From positions 496,001-560,000 of the forward strand of contig CAWDMA010000003.1 of the NCBI GenBank assembly GCA_963803425.1: a stretch of 64,000 nt of DNA, given 5' to 3'. Numbering within the stretch: the stretch's first letter is position 1; every line of letters begins with the position of its first letter. The stretch comes from DASPWW01 sp963803425. Lineage in GTDB: Bacteria; Actinomycetota; Thermoleophilia; Solirubrobacterales; 70-9. Both the position numbers and the translations under genes were made by a program. Below the pieces are notes generated by a model. The model saw nothing but the letters and a program-made list of their open reading frames with translations, ran no database searches and had not been told where the DNA came from. This document shows, in pieces, positions 41,400 through 49,286 of the stretch.

Positions 41400-42059
41400 A
41401 TGGATCGATTCAGGATCGGACGCGGCACGGTTGCGACCCTCGCCGTGGTCGCCGTCGGCGTCGTCGGTGGGGGCGTCGCGTACGCGGCGACCCAGGGCGA
41501 CGAGGGCAACTCGTCGCAGGCCGCCCCGGGGGTCGCACCCGGCGCCGCCGCGCAGGGCGGGACCCCGCAGGGCCAGATGTCTCCTGGCGGCCCGGGTGGG
41601 CCGGACGGCCGCTGTGGCCCCGGCGGCCCGCCGCTCGAGGCGGCGGCCGACTACATCGGGATCAGCGTGGACGATCTCCAGACCGAGCTCGAGGACGGCT
41701 CCACGCCCGGCGAGGTCGCCGAGGCCGAGGGCAAGTCAGCGGACGGCCTCCGCAAGGCGCTGGTCGACGACGCGACCGGCAAGCTCGACCAGGCGGTCGA
41801 GGACGGCAAGCTCGACGACGCGCAGCGCGACGAGATCCTCGACTCGCTCGAGGAGCACGTGAAGGCGTTCGTGAACGGCGAGCGGCCGCCGATGCCGGGC
41901 GGTGCGCCCCAGGGTGCGCCGATGCCGGGCGGTGCGCCCCAGGGTGCGCCGATGCCGGGCGCGCCCCAGCAGGGCGGCTCCGGTCAGGGCGGCAACCAGG
42001 GATCGAGCGTCCCCGAGGCCCCGAGCGGGTCTGCCCCCGTGACGCTGGAGAACCTGTAG
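41400..42059 (+). CDS. Secreted/anchored protein with helical domain and Pro/Gly-rich repeats
   Basis: 219 residues from the ATG at 41400, with AAGGAG 8 bases upstream (another ATG at 41382 lacks such a site). A signal peptide or anchor (about residues 8-30) ends in A-Y-A-A. After a Gly/Pro/Gln-rich linker there is an acidic helical segment (LEAAADYIGISVDDLQTELEDG... GEVAEAEGKSADGLRKAL... LDDAQRDEILDSLEEHV), resembling the helical repeat found in many actinobacterial surface proteins. The C-terminal part is PMPGGAPQGA repeats. No enzyme motif. The CTCCCAG boxes upstream suggest control by system 1. Confidence 0.72.
   Translation: MDRFRIGRGTVATLAVVAVGVVGGGVAYAATQGDEGNSSQAAPGVAPGAAAQGGTPQGQMSPGGPGGPDGRCGPGGPPLEAAADYIGISVDDLQTELEDGSTPGEVAEAEGKSADGLRKALVDDATGKLDQAVEDGKLDDAQRDEILDSLEEHVKAFVNGERPPMPGGAPQGAPMPGGAPQGAPMPGAPQQGGSGQGGNQGSSVPEAPSGSAPVTLENL
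41891..41969. repeat. 30-bp tandem repeat coding for Pro/Gly/Gln-rich units
   Basis: Two full 30-bp units (41891-41920 and 41921-41950) are identical, followed by a partial third. The unit codes for the repeated MPGGAPQGAP block of the 41.4-kb protein. Slippage could change copy number without breaking the frame. Confidence 0.7.
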
Positions 42060-42088
42060 CGAGACGGTGGGAGCGGCGGCGGGCCTGC

Positions 42089-43264
42089 TCAGCAGGCCTG
42101 CCGCCCGTTCTCGTCCTGGCGCAGCGGCGCCTGCGGCCCACCGACCGCGTAGTGCAGGACCTCGGACGCCGCGCTCGGACCGCGCTGGCCGAACCTGCCC
42201 GGCCAGCACGACCACGGCACCGTGTCGAGGTCGACCAGCGGGGTGCCCGGCGCCGCGAAGGTGAACAGGCCGGGCTCGCATGCGGTCCAATCCGGGAGCG
42301 GGCGGCGTGCGATCCGGACGCAGGCGTGCTCATAGGTGGCGTGGCTGCCGAGCGCGGCGTCCACGATCGGGTGCTCCCCGTCCCAGCTCACCCGCGGGTC
42401 TCCCCACCGGAAGGTGGCGGCCTCCCCGGCGCCGTGCCGCGCCATCCGCAGGTACTGCGGCTGACCTGTGCGCGGGTCGAGCAGCACCGAGACGTGCTCG
42501 AAGTCTCCCTCGTGGAAGCCGGCCGCCGCCCTCACCGCTCCCAGCGGGTCGGTCGCGATCCGGTCGCGATCGACGACCGCCGGCAGGTAGTTGAACGGGT
42601 AGAAGAACCAGTACTGGAGGCTGGTCCACCGGCCCGGCAGGCCGGGGTAGCCGATCCCGTCCGCGCGATGCACGTAGATCTGCGCCGACGCGTACGGGTT
42701 CAGCCCGGCCGGAAGCGACGCCCACCGGGCGACTGCGTCGGGCGGGATCCCGAGCGCCGCGGCGACGTCGCAGAACTGCTGCTGCGTGCGGTCGACGGCG
42801 GCGGGGTAGTCGACGTAGTCGTCACCCGAGCCCGACCGCAGTCGCGCCAGGTCGAGGTCGCGGGCGCTGCCCCCGGCGAACAGCTGAGTGCGTCGCTGCT
42901 GCTCGTGGAGCGCGGCGAGCACGGACACCGACACCGGCCAGAACCGGTCCAGGCTCGATACCCGGAGCACGGGTTGGTAGCGGAGCGCGTCCTCCGCGAG
43001 CCCGGGGCTGGTCTCGACCACCGTCGGCTCTCCGCCGGCGGCCCGCCCCAGCACCTGGGAGACGGCGGGCACGCTCGCGGTCGGATCGGAACCGGCCGAG
43101 GCAGGCACCAGCGCCGGGACCAGCGCCGGGGTCGACGCGCGGACCGCCTCCCCACAGGCCCGGTCCATCCCGCGGAACTTCTCGGTCTCGGAGCGGAGCA
43201 CGCGATCGACCACGACGAAGCCGAGCGCCACCGCGAGCCCCCCGGCGAGGGCCGCCGCGATCAC
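42089..43264 (-). CDS. Vps62-domain anchored protein
   Basis: 391 residues from the GTG at 43264. An N-terminal hydrophobic helix (about 2-20) is a signal anchor. From about 215 onward the segments TSLQYWFFYPFNYLP, FHEGDFEHVSVLLDP, ARHGAGEAATFRW and DGEHPIVDAALGSHATYEH match the Vps62 (DUF946) domain, better known in fungi and plants. The rest of the protein is unassigned. It should be outside the cell on a membrane anchor. A longer start cannot be excluded: residues S-K-R-A-K-L lie upstream in frame without a start codon. It converges on the preceding gene with 29 bp between stops. Confidence 0.72.
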   Translation of the reverse strand: MIAAALAGGLAVALGFVVVDRVLRSETEKFRGMDRACGEAVRASTPALVPALVPASAGSDPTASVPAVSQVLGRAAGGEPTVVETSPGLAEDALRYQPVLRVSSLDRFWPVSVSVLAALHEQQRRTQLFAGGSARDLDLARLRSGSGDDYVDYPAAVDRTQQQFCDVAAALGIPPDAVARWASLPAGLNPYASAQIYVHRADGIGYPGLPGRWTSLQYWFFYPFNYLPAVVDRDRIATDPLGAVRAAAGFHEGDFEHVSVLLDPRTGQPQYLRMARHGAGEAATFRWGDPRVSWDGEHPIVDAALGSHATYEHACVRIARRPLPDWTACEPGLFTFAAPGTPLVDLDTVPWSCWPGRFGQRGPSAASEVLHYAVGGPQAPLRQDENGRQAC

Positions 43265-43317
43265 TAGCTTGGCGCGCTTGGAGATCGAGATCGCATCACG
43301 ATCTCACGTCGCACGTT

Positions 43318-43335
43318 CTCATTTCCAGCTCATCG
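43318..43335 (+). promoter_or_regulatory. 11-bp-phased CTCAT boxes upstream of the PepSY gene
   Basis: CTCATTT (43318) and CTCATCG (43329) start 11 bp apart, and CTCACGT occurs at 43303. A TATCCA hexamer (43344-43349) follows 8 nt later and may be the -10 box. The same CTCATC word is phased by 11 bp upstream of response regulator 2. Confidence 0.4.
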
Positions 43336-43385
43336 GGCGGCGCTATCCACCGGGCTCGATCGCAAAGCAACGGAGGTGAATGCGA

Positions 43386-43736
43386 GTGAACCGGACCCAG
43401 AAGCTGATCGGTGCCGCGGTCCTCGCGATCGTGGTCGTGGCCGCCGGGATCGGCGTCGCCTACGCGGTCGGGGGCGACCCCGAGGAGCAGATCACCGGCC
43501 CCGACGCCGAGAAGGCGAAGCAGAGCGCGATCGACGCCGCTGGTGGCGGCACCGTTCAGGAGGCCGAGCGGGCCGACGGCGGCAACGGCGCCTACGAGGT
43601 CGAGGTGAAGCGGCCTGACGGATCGGTGGTCGATGTGAAGGTCGGCGCCGACTTCAAGTCGCTCGGAACGGCCGGCGACGACGATCAGGGCGGCAAGCCC
43701 GACGACGGGGACTCCGAGGGCAGCGAGGACGGCTGA
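43386..43736 (+). CDS. PepSY-like small secreted protein
   Basis: 116 residues from the GTG at 43386, 9 bases after GGAGG; an ATG at 43380 is too close to it. A signal peptide (about 5-25) precedes EKAKQSAIDAAGGGTVQEAER and GAYEVEVKRPDGSVVDVKV, a PepSY domain with its helix and strand order. The tail is Asp/Gly-rich. PepSY proteins often inhibit proteases or sense the envelope. It ends 11 bp before the convergent end of the histidine kinase 2 gene. Signalling by system 2 is suggested by boxes upstream. Confidence 0.8.
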   Translation: MNRTQKLIGAAVLAIVVVAAGIGVAYAVGGDPEEQITGPDAEKAKQSAIDAAGGGTVQEAERADGGNGAYEVEVKRPDGSVVDVKVGADFKSLGTAGDDDQGGKPDDGDSEGSEDG

Positions 43737-43747
43737 GCCGGCGCGGC

Positions 43748-45112
43748 TCAGGCTTCCGGAACCCGAAGGCGGACGGCGGTCGCGGGCTCCTCTGAGCTTG
43801 CGATCGTCGCCTCGCCGCCGTGCGCGGCTGCGATTGCGCTGACGATCGCGAGCCCGAGGCCGGCACCCTCGGTGGTGCGCCCGTCCTCGGCCCGCGTGAA
43901 CCGCTCGAAGGCCTGGTGCTCGAAGCCGCCGGGAAAGCCGGACCCCTGGTCGGCGACCTCCAGGACGAGCGCGCCGTCCTCGCTGCGGGCGGAGACCCGC
44001 ACCTCCCCCGCCCCGTAGCGAAGGGCGTTGTCGACGAGGTTCCCGAGCGCCTGCTCGACCCGGAGCACGTCCAGCTCTGCGGTCAGCCCGGCCGGCGCGT
44101 CTACAACGATCCCCCGGCCGTGCTCGCCGGCGCGCCGCTCGAAGCGCTCACCGACCCTGCCGGCCAGCTCGCCGACGGCCACCCGCTCCCTGCGGATCGG
44201 CAGCCGCCCCTGATCGGAGCGGGCGACGACGAGCAGGTCGTCGGCGAGCCGCGACAGCCGCTCCACCTCCTCCGCGGCGGATCGCAGCGCCGCCGCGAGC
44301 TGCTCGCGGGAGCGGCCGGGGCGGTCGGCGAGCTCCAGCTCGGTGCGCAGGACGGCGAGCGGAGTGCGGAGCTCGTGGCTGGCGTCGGCGACGAACACCC
44401 GCTGCCGCTCCAGCGAGGCCTCGATCCGATCGAGCATCCTGTTCAGCGTCTCGGCGAGGCGATGCAGCTCGTCCTCGGCCCGAGGCAGCGGCAGCCGATC
44501 GCCGCTGCGCTCCAGCGTTATCCCGTCGGCCCGCCGCCGCATCGCCTCGACCGGCGCCAGCGCTCGGGTGGCCAGCAGGTAGCCGAGCCCCGACGCGATC
44601 AGCAGTGCCAGCGGCGCGCCGATCGCGAAGGCGGCGACGATTCCGGCCAGCGCCTCGTTGCGATCCCCGGTCGAGGCCCCGGAGACGATCACGTAAGAGC
44701 CGCTCGAGGTGTTCGCCGGTTCCGCGAACACCTGCGCCTCGGCGTCGAGGCCGGGGACGTCGCGGGTCACGAGCAGGTGCGACTCGGAGGCCTTGCGGAC
44801 CTGCGCCGCGTCGATCGCCGGGCCCACCCCGGGCTTCAGCGTCGAGGCGACGACCTTTCCCTCAGGGGTGAGCACCTGCGCGAACCCCTCCTCGCCCGCG
44901 AACAGCCCCCCCGACAGCTCCGGCCGCTCGTCGTCGTGGCGCTGCAGGAGGTCCTCGACGTCGCGGGCGCGCGCCCTGACCGCGTCGTTGAGCGTGTCGG
45001 TCAAGCCGTTCGACACCCGCAGGTAGACGAACAGCCCGGCCAGGGCGAGCACGCAGAACAGCGCCGCCGCGAACGCGATCGTGAGCCTGGCGCGGATCGA
45101 GAGCCGCCCCAT
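43748..45112 (-). CDS. Sensor histidine kinase (system 2)
   Basis: 454 residues. TM1 at about 8-32, a 120-residue sensor, TM2 at about 155-180, HAMP (RALAPVEAMRRRADGI), HisKA with H246 (VADASHELRTPLAVLRTELE), then the HATPase N box (GNLVDNALRYG), G1 (VADQGSGFP) and G2 (GAGLGLAIVSAIA). It is the EnvZ/PhoR type. The sensor contains SHLLVTRDVPGLDAEAQVF, suggesting a PAS-like outer fold. Only 2 bp separate it from the response regulator upstream, so it is co-transcribed. Adjacent PepSY protein may be its accessory. Confidence 0.92.
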   Translation of the reverse strand: MGRLSIRARLTIAFAAALFCVLALAGLFVYLRVSNGLTDTLNDAVRARARDVEDLLQRHDDERPELSGGLFAGEEGFAQVLTPEGKVVASTLKPGVGPAIDAAQVRKASESHLLVTRDVPGLDAEAQVFAEPANTSSGSYVIVSGASTGDRNEALAGIVAAFAIGAPLALLIASGLGYLLATRALAPVEAMRRRADGITLERSGDRLPLPRAEDELHRLAETLNRMLDRIEASLERQRVFVADASHELRTPLAVLRTELELADRPGRSREQLAAALRSAAEEVERLSRLADDLLVVARSDQGRLPIRRERVAVGELAGRVGERFERRAGEHGRGIVVDAPAGLTAELDVLRVEQALGNLVDNALRYGAGEVRVSARSEDGALVLEVADQGSGFPGGFEHQAFERFTRAEDGRTTEGAGLGLAIVSAIAAAHGGEATIASSEEPATAVRLRVPEA

Positions 45113-45114
45113 CG

Positions 45115-45789
45115 TCAGTCCGCGCTCCGCATCCGGTATCCGGCGCCGCGCACCGTCTCGATGCTGTTCGCGCCGAACGGCCGGTCGATCTTCTCGCGCA
45201 GGTAGCGGACGTACACGTCGACGACGTTCGACCGGTTCTCGTACGCGTAGTCCCACGCATGCTCGAGCAGCTGCAGGCGGCTGAGCACCTCGCCGGGCCG
45301 GCGCATGAACACCTCGAGCAGCGCGAACTCCTTCGCCGACAACGAGATCTCGGCGCCGCCGCGCCACACCTGGCGGGTCGCGGGGCTCAGCTTCAGGTCG
45401 CCGACCTCGAGCAGCACGGGCCGCTCCACCGCGCCGCGCCGGGCGAGCGCCCGCAGCCGCGCCCGCAGCTCCGCGAACGAGAACGGCTTGGTCAGGTAGT
45501 CGTCGGCGCCGCCGTCCAAGCCTGCGACGCGGTCCTCGACGGCGTCCCGCGCGGTCAGCATCAGCACCGGGGCCCACACTCCGTCGGCGCGCAACCGCCG
45601 GCAGGTCTCGAATCCGTCGATCCCGGGCAGCATCACGTCCAGGACGACCGCGTCGTACTCGGTCGAGCCGGCCATCCACAGCGCGTCCTCGCCGCGCTCG
45701 GTGACGTCGACCGAGATCCCATCCTCGCGCAGCCCGCGCTGGATCAGCGCGGCCATCTTCACCTCGTCCTCGACCACCAGCACCCTCAT
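45115..45789 (-). CDS. OmpR/PhoB-family response regulator (system 2)
   Basis: 224 residues. Receiver: VVEDEVKMA, the phospho-acceptor D51 in VVLDVMLPGIDGFE and the Lys of DDYLTKPFS are all present. The C-terminal winged helix (ISLSAKEFALLEVFM, NVVDVYVRYLREKID, TVRGAGYRM) is the OmpR/PhoB type. It heads a two-gene operon with the kinase. Both partners are paralogues of system 1, but boxes differ (CTCATC instead of CTCCCAG). Confidence 0.92.
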   Translation of the reverse strand: MRVLVVEDEVKMAALIQRGLREDGISVDVTERGEDALWMAGSTEYDAVVLDVMLPGIDGFETCRRLRADGVWAPVLMLTARDAVEDRVAGLDGGADDYLTKPFSFAELRARLRALARRGAVERPVLLEVGDLKLSPATRQVWRGGAEISLSAKEFALLEVFMRRPGEVLSRLQLLEHAWDYAYENRSNVVDVYVRYLREKIDRPFGANSIETVRGAGYRMRSAD

Positions 45790-45809
45790 GAGATGAGGAT
45801 GACCAGCGT

Positions 45810-45827
45810 AGATGAGAGTTTGATGAG
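45810..45827 (-). promoter_or_regulatory. 11-bp-phased CTCATC boxes upstream of response regulator 2
   Basis: On the minus strand CTCATCA (45827-45821) and CTCATCT (45816-45810) start 11 bp apart, with a third CTCATC at 45797-45792. This is 44 bp of gap between the sulfatase stop and the regulator start. Autoregulation is inferred. Confidence 0.45.
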
Positions 45828-45833
45828 GGAGGC

Positions 45834-47339
45834 CTAGCTCCCGGGCTTCGGCAGCCTCCCGCCCGCCTCGCGGCAGTCCCGGCCGCTGCATTTCGTGAGC
45901 GCTTCGAGCTTGCTGCCGAGGATCGCCTGGATCCGCGCGTAGCGCGGATCGCCGTCGACGCTGTCCATCTCCCAGGGATCCCGCTTCAGGTCGTACAAGC
46001 CGGCCTGCCCGTCGTCCTGGAGGTCGAACCGGTAGCGACGTGTGCGGATCGACTTGTATGTCGCCAGGCCGCGCGGGTTGTCGCCGGTCTCGAGCAGCAC
46101 CCCGCGACGCTTCAGCGCGTCGGGATGGCGCGCCGCGTTGCGGAGGGAGATCCCATCCTGGGGAAGCGTCGGGTGCGCGCCGGTGATCTTCTCGATCGTG
46201 GGCGCCAGGTCGGCGTTCACCGTCACACCCTTGACGTGGCGACCCGCCGGGAAGCCAGGCCCCGCGATCATCAGCGGGACGCGCGAGGACCCCTCGAACG
46301 GGACGTACTTGACGCCCGCCGGCTTCCCGTCCTCCGTGAACGGGTCGCGAAGGCGGTGCTCGCCCAGGATCCAGCCGTTGTCTGAGGTGAACACGATCAC
46401 GGTGTTGTGGAGCTGCCCGGTCTGCCTGAGCGTGTGGACGACGCCCTTGACGAGGTCGTCGACCGCGAGCAGCGAGCCCATCCGCCCCCGGTAGTGCTCG
46501 GTCAGCGACGCGATCTCCGAGTCGCTCAGCTGCGTCGGGAAGTAGGACTGCAGAGTGGTCGTCTTGTCGCTGAAGTCCTCCTCGTTGAAGTCCGGGTACC
46601 GGGGCAGCTCCGCGTCGGCGAACGCGTCGGCGTCGCGCGGCGCGGGCACCGCCGGGGAGCCCTCGTTCAGCGCTCGCTCCCTGACCGCGACCGTGTGCGG
46701 GGCGTTCGGCGCGACGTTCATGAAGAACGGCTTGCCCTTCCGGTCCGCCTTCCGGATCTCCTGCTTGGCGAGCCGCGCGTACACGTCGGTCGAGTAGTCC
46801 TTCGGCTTCCGCCCGTATGTCTTCAAGCGGCCGTTGTTGTTGATCGTCTGGCCGAAGTAGTCGTACGTCGTCGGATCGACGCTCCCGCGCCACTCGTCCC
46901 AGCCGGGCGGGACCTCGTACGGGTCTCGCTCCCCGTACTCGTTCAGGTACTTGCCGATGTGGATCGTCCGGTACCCGTCCCGCTGCAGCCACACCGGCAA
47001 GGTCTCCGAGCCGTCGAACTTGTAGTAGCCGCCCTGTGGCCAGTTGTTCCACAGGACGCCGTGGTTGTGCGCGTACTCGCCGGTCAGGAAGGTGGCGCGC
47101 GAGGGGCAGCAAAGCGGGTAGTTGACGACGCTCGTGTCGAAGGTCGTCCCGCGGCGCCCGATCAGGCGGCGGGTCTGAGGCATCACGGGCATCGAGCGGA
47201 AGTCCTGGTCGTCGGTCATCACGACGACGACGTTCGGGTCCTGCTCGGACTGACTGGCCTTCGCGTGCGCGGCCCCCACGGGGGCCAGCGTCAGAGCCGC
47301 CGCGGTGATCGCCGCGAGCGCGATACGGGTGGGTCTCAT
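45834..47339 (-). CDS. Secreted type I sulfatase
   Basis: 501 residues, with CAAGGAGGAGAGATG giving a strong ribosome site. A signal peptide ends at A-H-A (about residue 26). VVVVMTDDQDFRSMP supplies the first calcium ligands, C77-C-P-S-R (77-81) is the formylglycine motif, TGEY follows, and FTSDNGWILGEHRL holds the second Asp-Asn pair. C77 must be converted to formylglycine by a sulfatase-maturating enzyme not seen here. Substrate unknown; the family acts on sulfated glycans. Divergent from a TetR gene with a palindrome between, so repression is likely. Confidence 0.9.
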   Translation of the reverse strand: MRPTRIALAAITAAALTLAPVGAAHAKASQSEQDPNVVVVMTDDQDFRSMPVMPQTRRLIGRRGTTFDTSVVNYPLCCPSRATFLTGEYAHNHGVLWNNWPQGGYYKFDGSETLPVWLQRDGYRTIHIGKYLNEYGERDPYEVPPGWDEWRGSVDPTTYDYFGQTINNNGRLKTYGRKPKDYSTDVYARLAKQEIRKADRKGKPFFMNVAPNAPHTVAVRERALNEGSPAVPAPRDADAFADAELPRYPDFNEEDFSDKTTTLQSYFPTQLSDSEIASLTEHYRGRMGSLLAVDDLVKGVVHTLRQTGQLHNTVIVFTSDNGWILGEHRLRDPFTEDGKPAGVKYVPFEGSSRVPLMIAGPGFPAGRHVKGVTVNADLAPTIEKITGAHPTLPQDGISLRNAARHPDALKRRGVLLETGDNPRGLATYKSIRTRRYRFDLQDDGQAGLYDLKRDPWEMDSVDGDPRYARIQAILGSKLEALTKCSGRDCREAGGRLPKPGS

Positions 47340-47381
47340 CTCTCCTCCTTGATTCCCGCTTCCGACGGCGCGACAGCGTAC

Positions 47382-47407
47382 TATCTTGTTGGCACCATGT
47401 CAACAAG
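47382..47407. promoter_or_regulatory. Promoter and palindromic operator of the second TetR gene
   Basis: TATCTT (47382-47387) ends 9 nt before the ATG at 47397. A perfect inverted repeat, cttgttg (47385-47391) and caacaag (47401-47407), overlaps this box and the start codon. It also lies in the 57-bp gap shared with the sulfatase. A TetR dimer here would block its own gene and possibly the sulfatase. Confidence 0.6.
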
Positions 47408-48029
47408 CCACGAAGAGGACGTGCGGCCGCGGTTCTCCCGGCTGCAGCCGGACGAGCGTCGGGCGGCGATCCTGGCCGCCGCGCGGGCGGTCGTGGTCAG
47501 GGACGGCCTCGCCGGGGCCTCGACGACGGCGGTCGCCGCCGAGGCCGGGGTGACCCGGGGGCTCGTCCACCACTACTTCGGCTCGCGGCACGAGCTCTTC
47601 CTCGCCGTGCTCTCGGAGCTGACGTCGACGCTCCCTGGGGCGATCCACACGGATCTCGGCGACCTTTCGCTCGACGAGGTGATGGCGATCAACTGCCGCG
47701 CCTTCCTGGACGCCTTCGAGCGCGACGTCGACGTGTGGCGGGCGCTGTTCGAGGCCGGCGCCGGTGGCGACCCCGACGCCGCCGCGATCGTCGACGCGAT
47801 GTGGGACCGGATCGTCGGCCGGATGGCCGCCAACCAGGCCCGCGGCGAACGGCCCTCGGATGAGCTCCGCCTCGTCCTGCGCGTCTTCCTCGGTGCCGGC
47901 GAGACCCTCGCCCGCGAGTGGGTGCTGCGCGGCCGCGCCACCCGCGCCCAGGCCGAGACACTCCTGCTCGGGACGCTGCGAGCGCTGGCTCGCGACGTGC
48001 TGCCCGAGCTCAGGGCCGCTTCAGCCTGA
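47397..48029 (+). CDS. TetR/AcrR-family regulator
   Basis: 210 residues. The helix-turn-helix (GASTTAVAAEAGVTRGLVHHYFGSRHELF) is typical, the remainder is helical ligand-binding domain. Leaderless start: TATCTT is 9 nt upstream, no ribosome site. The operator covers its start codon, so autorepression fits. The neighbouring, divergent sulfatase is the first candidate target. The 3' end overlaps the small gene on the minus strand by 20 bp. Confidence 0.88.
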   Translation: MSTSHEEDVRPRFSRLQPDERRAAILAAARAVVVRDGLAGASTTAVAAEAGVTRGLVHHYFGSRHELFLAVLSELTSTLPGAIHTDLGDLSLDEVMAINCRAFLDAFERDVDVWRALFEAGAGGDPDAAAIVDAMWDRIVGRMAANQARGERPSDELRLVLRVFLGAGETLAREWVLRGRATRAQAETLLLGTLRALARDVLPELRAASA

Positions 48030-48144
48030 TCGCGGCGGACCGGGTCAGCGGGTCGCCGCCCACCGGCTCGTAGGTGACCTCGGGCGCGACCTTCGCGGCG
48101 CCCCTGTGCTTGTTGCGGTCCGGCTCGGTCCGATACGCACTCAT
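48010..48144 (-). CDS. Small hypothetical protein
   Basis: 44 residues from the ATG at 48144: short, polar, with Arg/Lys and Pro (MSAYRTEPDRNKHRG start). No domain recognised. It fills the gap between the TetR gene and the SanA-like gene and its 3' end overlaps the TetR gene by 20 bp. There is no strong ribosome site. It may be a real small protein or a chance frame. Confidence 0.4.
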   Translation of the reverse strand: MSAYRTEPDRNKHRGAAKVAPEVTYEPVGGDPLTRSAAIRLKRP

Positions 48145-48151
48145 CGAGCGG

Positions 48152-48704
48152 TCAGCGCGGGGCCCCCGACGGCGGCGTCCCCGGCGGCGGCTCGGGCCCC
48201 CAGCTCGCCCGCGCATCGCCGGTGATCGGCACGGGCGGCCCCAGCACCACGCCGGAGTCGAGCGTGGCGTCGGCCACAGCCTTCACACGCGAGGCGACCT
48301 CGCGCACCTCGCTGCGCGCGAGCTGGCGACCGTATGGCTGCAGCTCGGAGGTGACCCCGGTCGCGTCGAGCCCGGCGCGGTCGGCCAGGTACAGGGCGCG
48401 GGGCATGTGGAAGCCCTGGGTGACGACGATCGCGTCGCGAACGGGACGATGAGCAACATGCTCGCCGACCGCGTCGAGCGGGCGGTCGGCGCTGACGAGC
48501 GCCCCCGAGACCAGCGCGACCTGGGCGTGGGGCGCGTCAACGACCTCGTCTGTGGCCTCGTCGCTGGTGCTCAGCACGACGTACGCGTTCGCCGCCCCGA
48601 CCGCCGCGACAGTAGGCCGGCGCACCCCGCGACGGCCCATACGACCCGCGGGTGCCGTCTCAGCGGCGCAAAGTCCGCCGCACCCGCTCCGCGGCCCCGG
48701 CCAC
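48152..48704 (-). pseudogene. SanA/DUF218-family protein, disrupted by inversion, deletion and frameshifts
   Basis: The C-terminal half is clear DUF218/SanA: RDAIVVTQGFHMPRAL, a GLDATGV segment and the helical tail ending near GPPVPITG. The N-terminal half needs two single-base corrections: GTG 48704 (TACCTT box 6 nt upstream) gives MAGAAERVRRTLRR, the next frame gives RRHPRVVWAVAGCAGLL, the next VAAVGAANAYVVL, together a normal signal anchor. The block that should read NGTMSNMLADRVERAV appears on the opposite strand (about 48440-48487), so a segment is inverted, and about 60 codons with the SGD and D-AGF motifs are missing. The family acts in envelope permeability in E. coli. Confidence 0.7.
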
Positions 48705-48738
48705 GCGTCCAAGGTAGCAGCGCCCCGAGCGGCCGCCG

Positions 48739-49143
48739 CTACCGCGCCCGGAGCACCGGCTTCAGGTCGACCACGGGCGTGCCGTCGACCGCCTCGAGGC
48801 CGCTCACCCGGATCCGGTCTCCCTCCAGCTCGAGCACCTCGACGTCGTGCAGCCCGATCGGGTTGGGGCGGTCCGCGGAGCGGGTTGCGAACACGCCGCG
48901 CAGCGGGTTGGTCGCGTCGTCGCGAGGGTGGACCTCGAGCACCTCGCGGTCGGCGAGGTGGAGCCACGTCAGCACGAGCACCCGGTCCCCCGTCTCGATC
49001 CCGTCGAGCGCCGGCCGAAATGCGGCGTCGAGCGCGAGCCATGCGTCCGGTGCTCCTTCGCGGCCCTGCTTGGGCGCGCCCGCCGGGTCGCCCAGCGGCG
49101 ACTCGACCCGCCCGATCGGCTTGATCTCGAACCTGCTCGGCAT
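48739..49143 (-). CDS. TsaA/TrmO-like SAM-dependent tRNA methyltransferase
   Basis: 134 residues. FEIKPIGRVESPLGDP starts it, LDGIETGDRVLVLTWLHLADRE supplies the central strand and GVFATRSADRPNPIGLHDVEVLELEG is the signature of the family. TrmO methylates the N6 of t6A37 in tRNA; smaller homologues of this kind carry only the SAM-binding beta-barrel. The E. coli enzyme has an extra C-terminal domain that is missing here. It could act on another substrate. Confidence 0.8.
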   Translation of the reverse strand: MPSRFEIKPIGRVESPLGDPAGAPKQGREGAPDAWLALDAAFRPALDGIETGDRVLVLTWLHLADREVLEVHPRDDATNPLRGVFATRSADRPNPIGLHDVEVLELEGDRIRVSGLEAVDGTPVVDLKPVLRAR

Positions 49144-49286
49144 CGCGGCCTCCTCGTGCAGGTGATCTTGACGCCGATCGCCTCCCGGCCGCTTTCCGGC
49201 ACAGACTCGATCCGATCCGGTGTGGACCCGTGCGCCGGTGCGGCGGAGGATCCGCTCGTCAACGCCGGGAACCGAAGGAGGGGAAG

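Noticed and set aside
41891..41969. Short tandem repeat as a CRISPR array
   Set aside because: Units are directly adjacent with no spacers and lie inside a coding frame for a Pro/Gly-rich tail.
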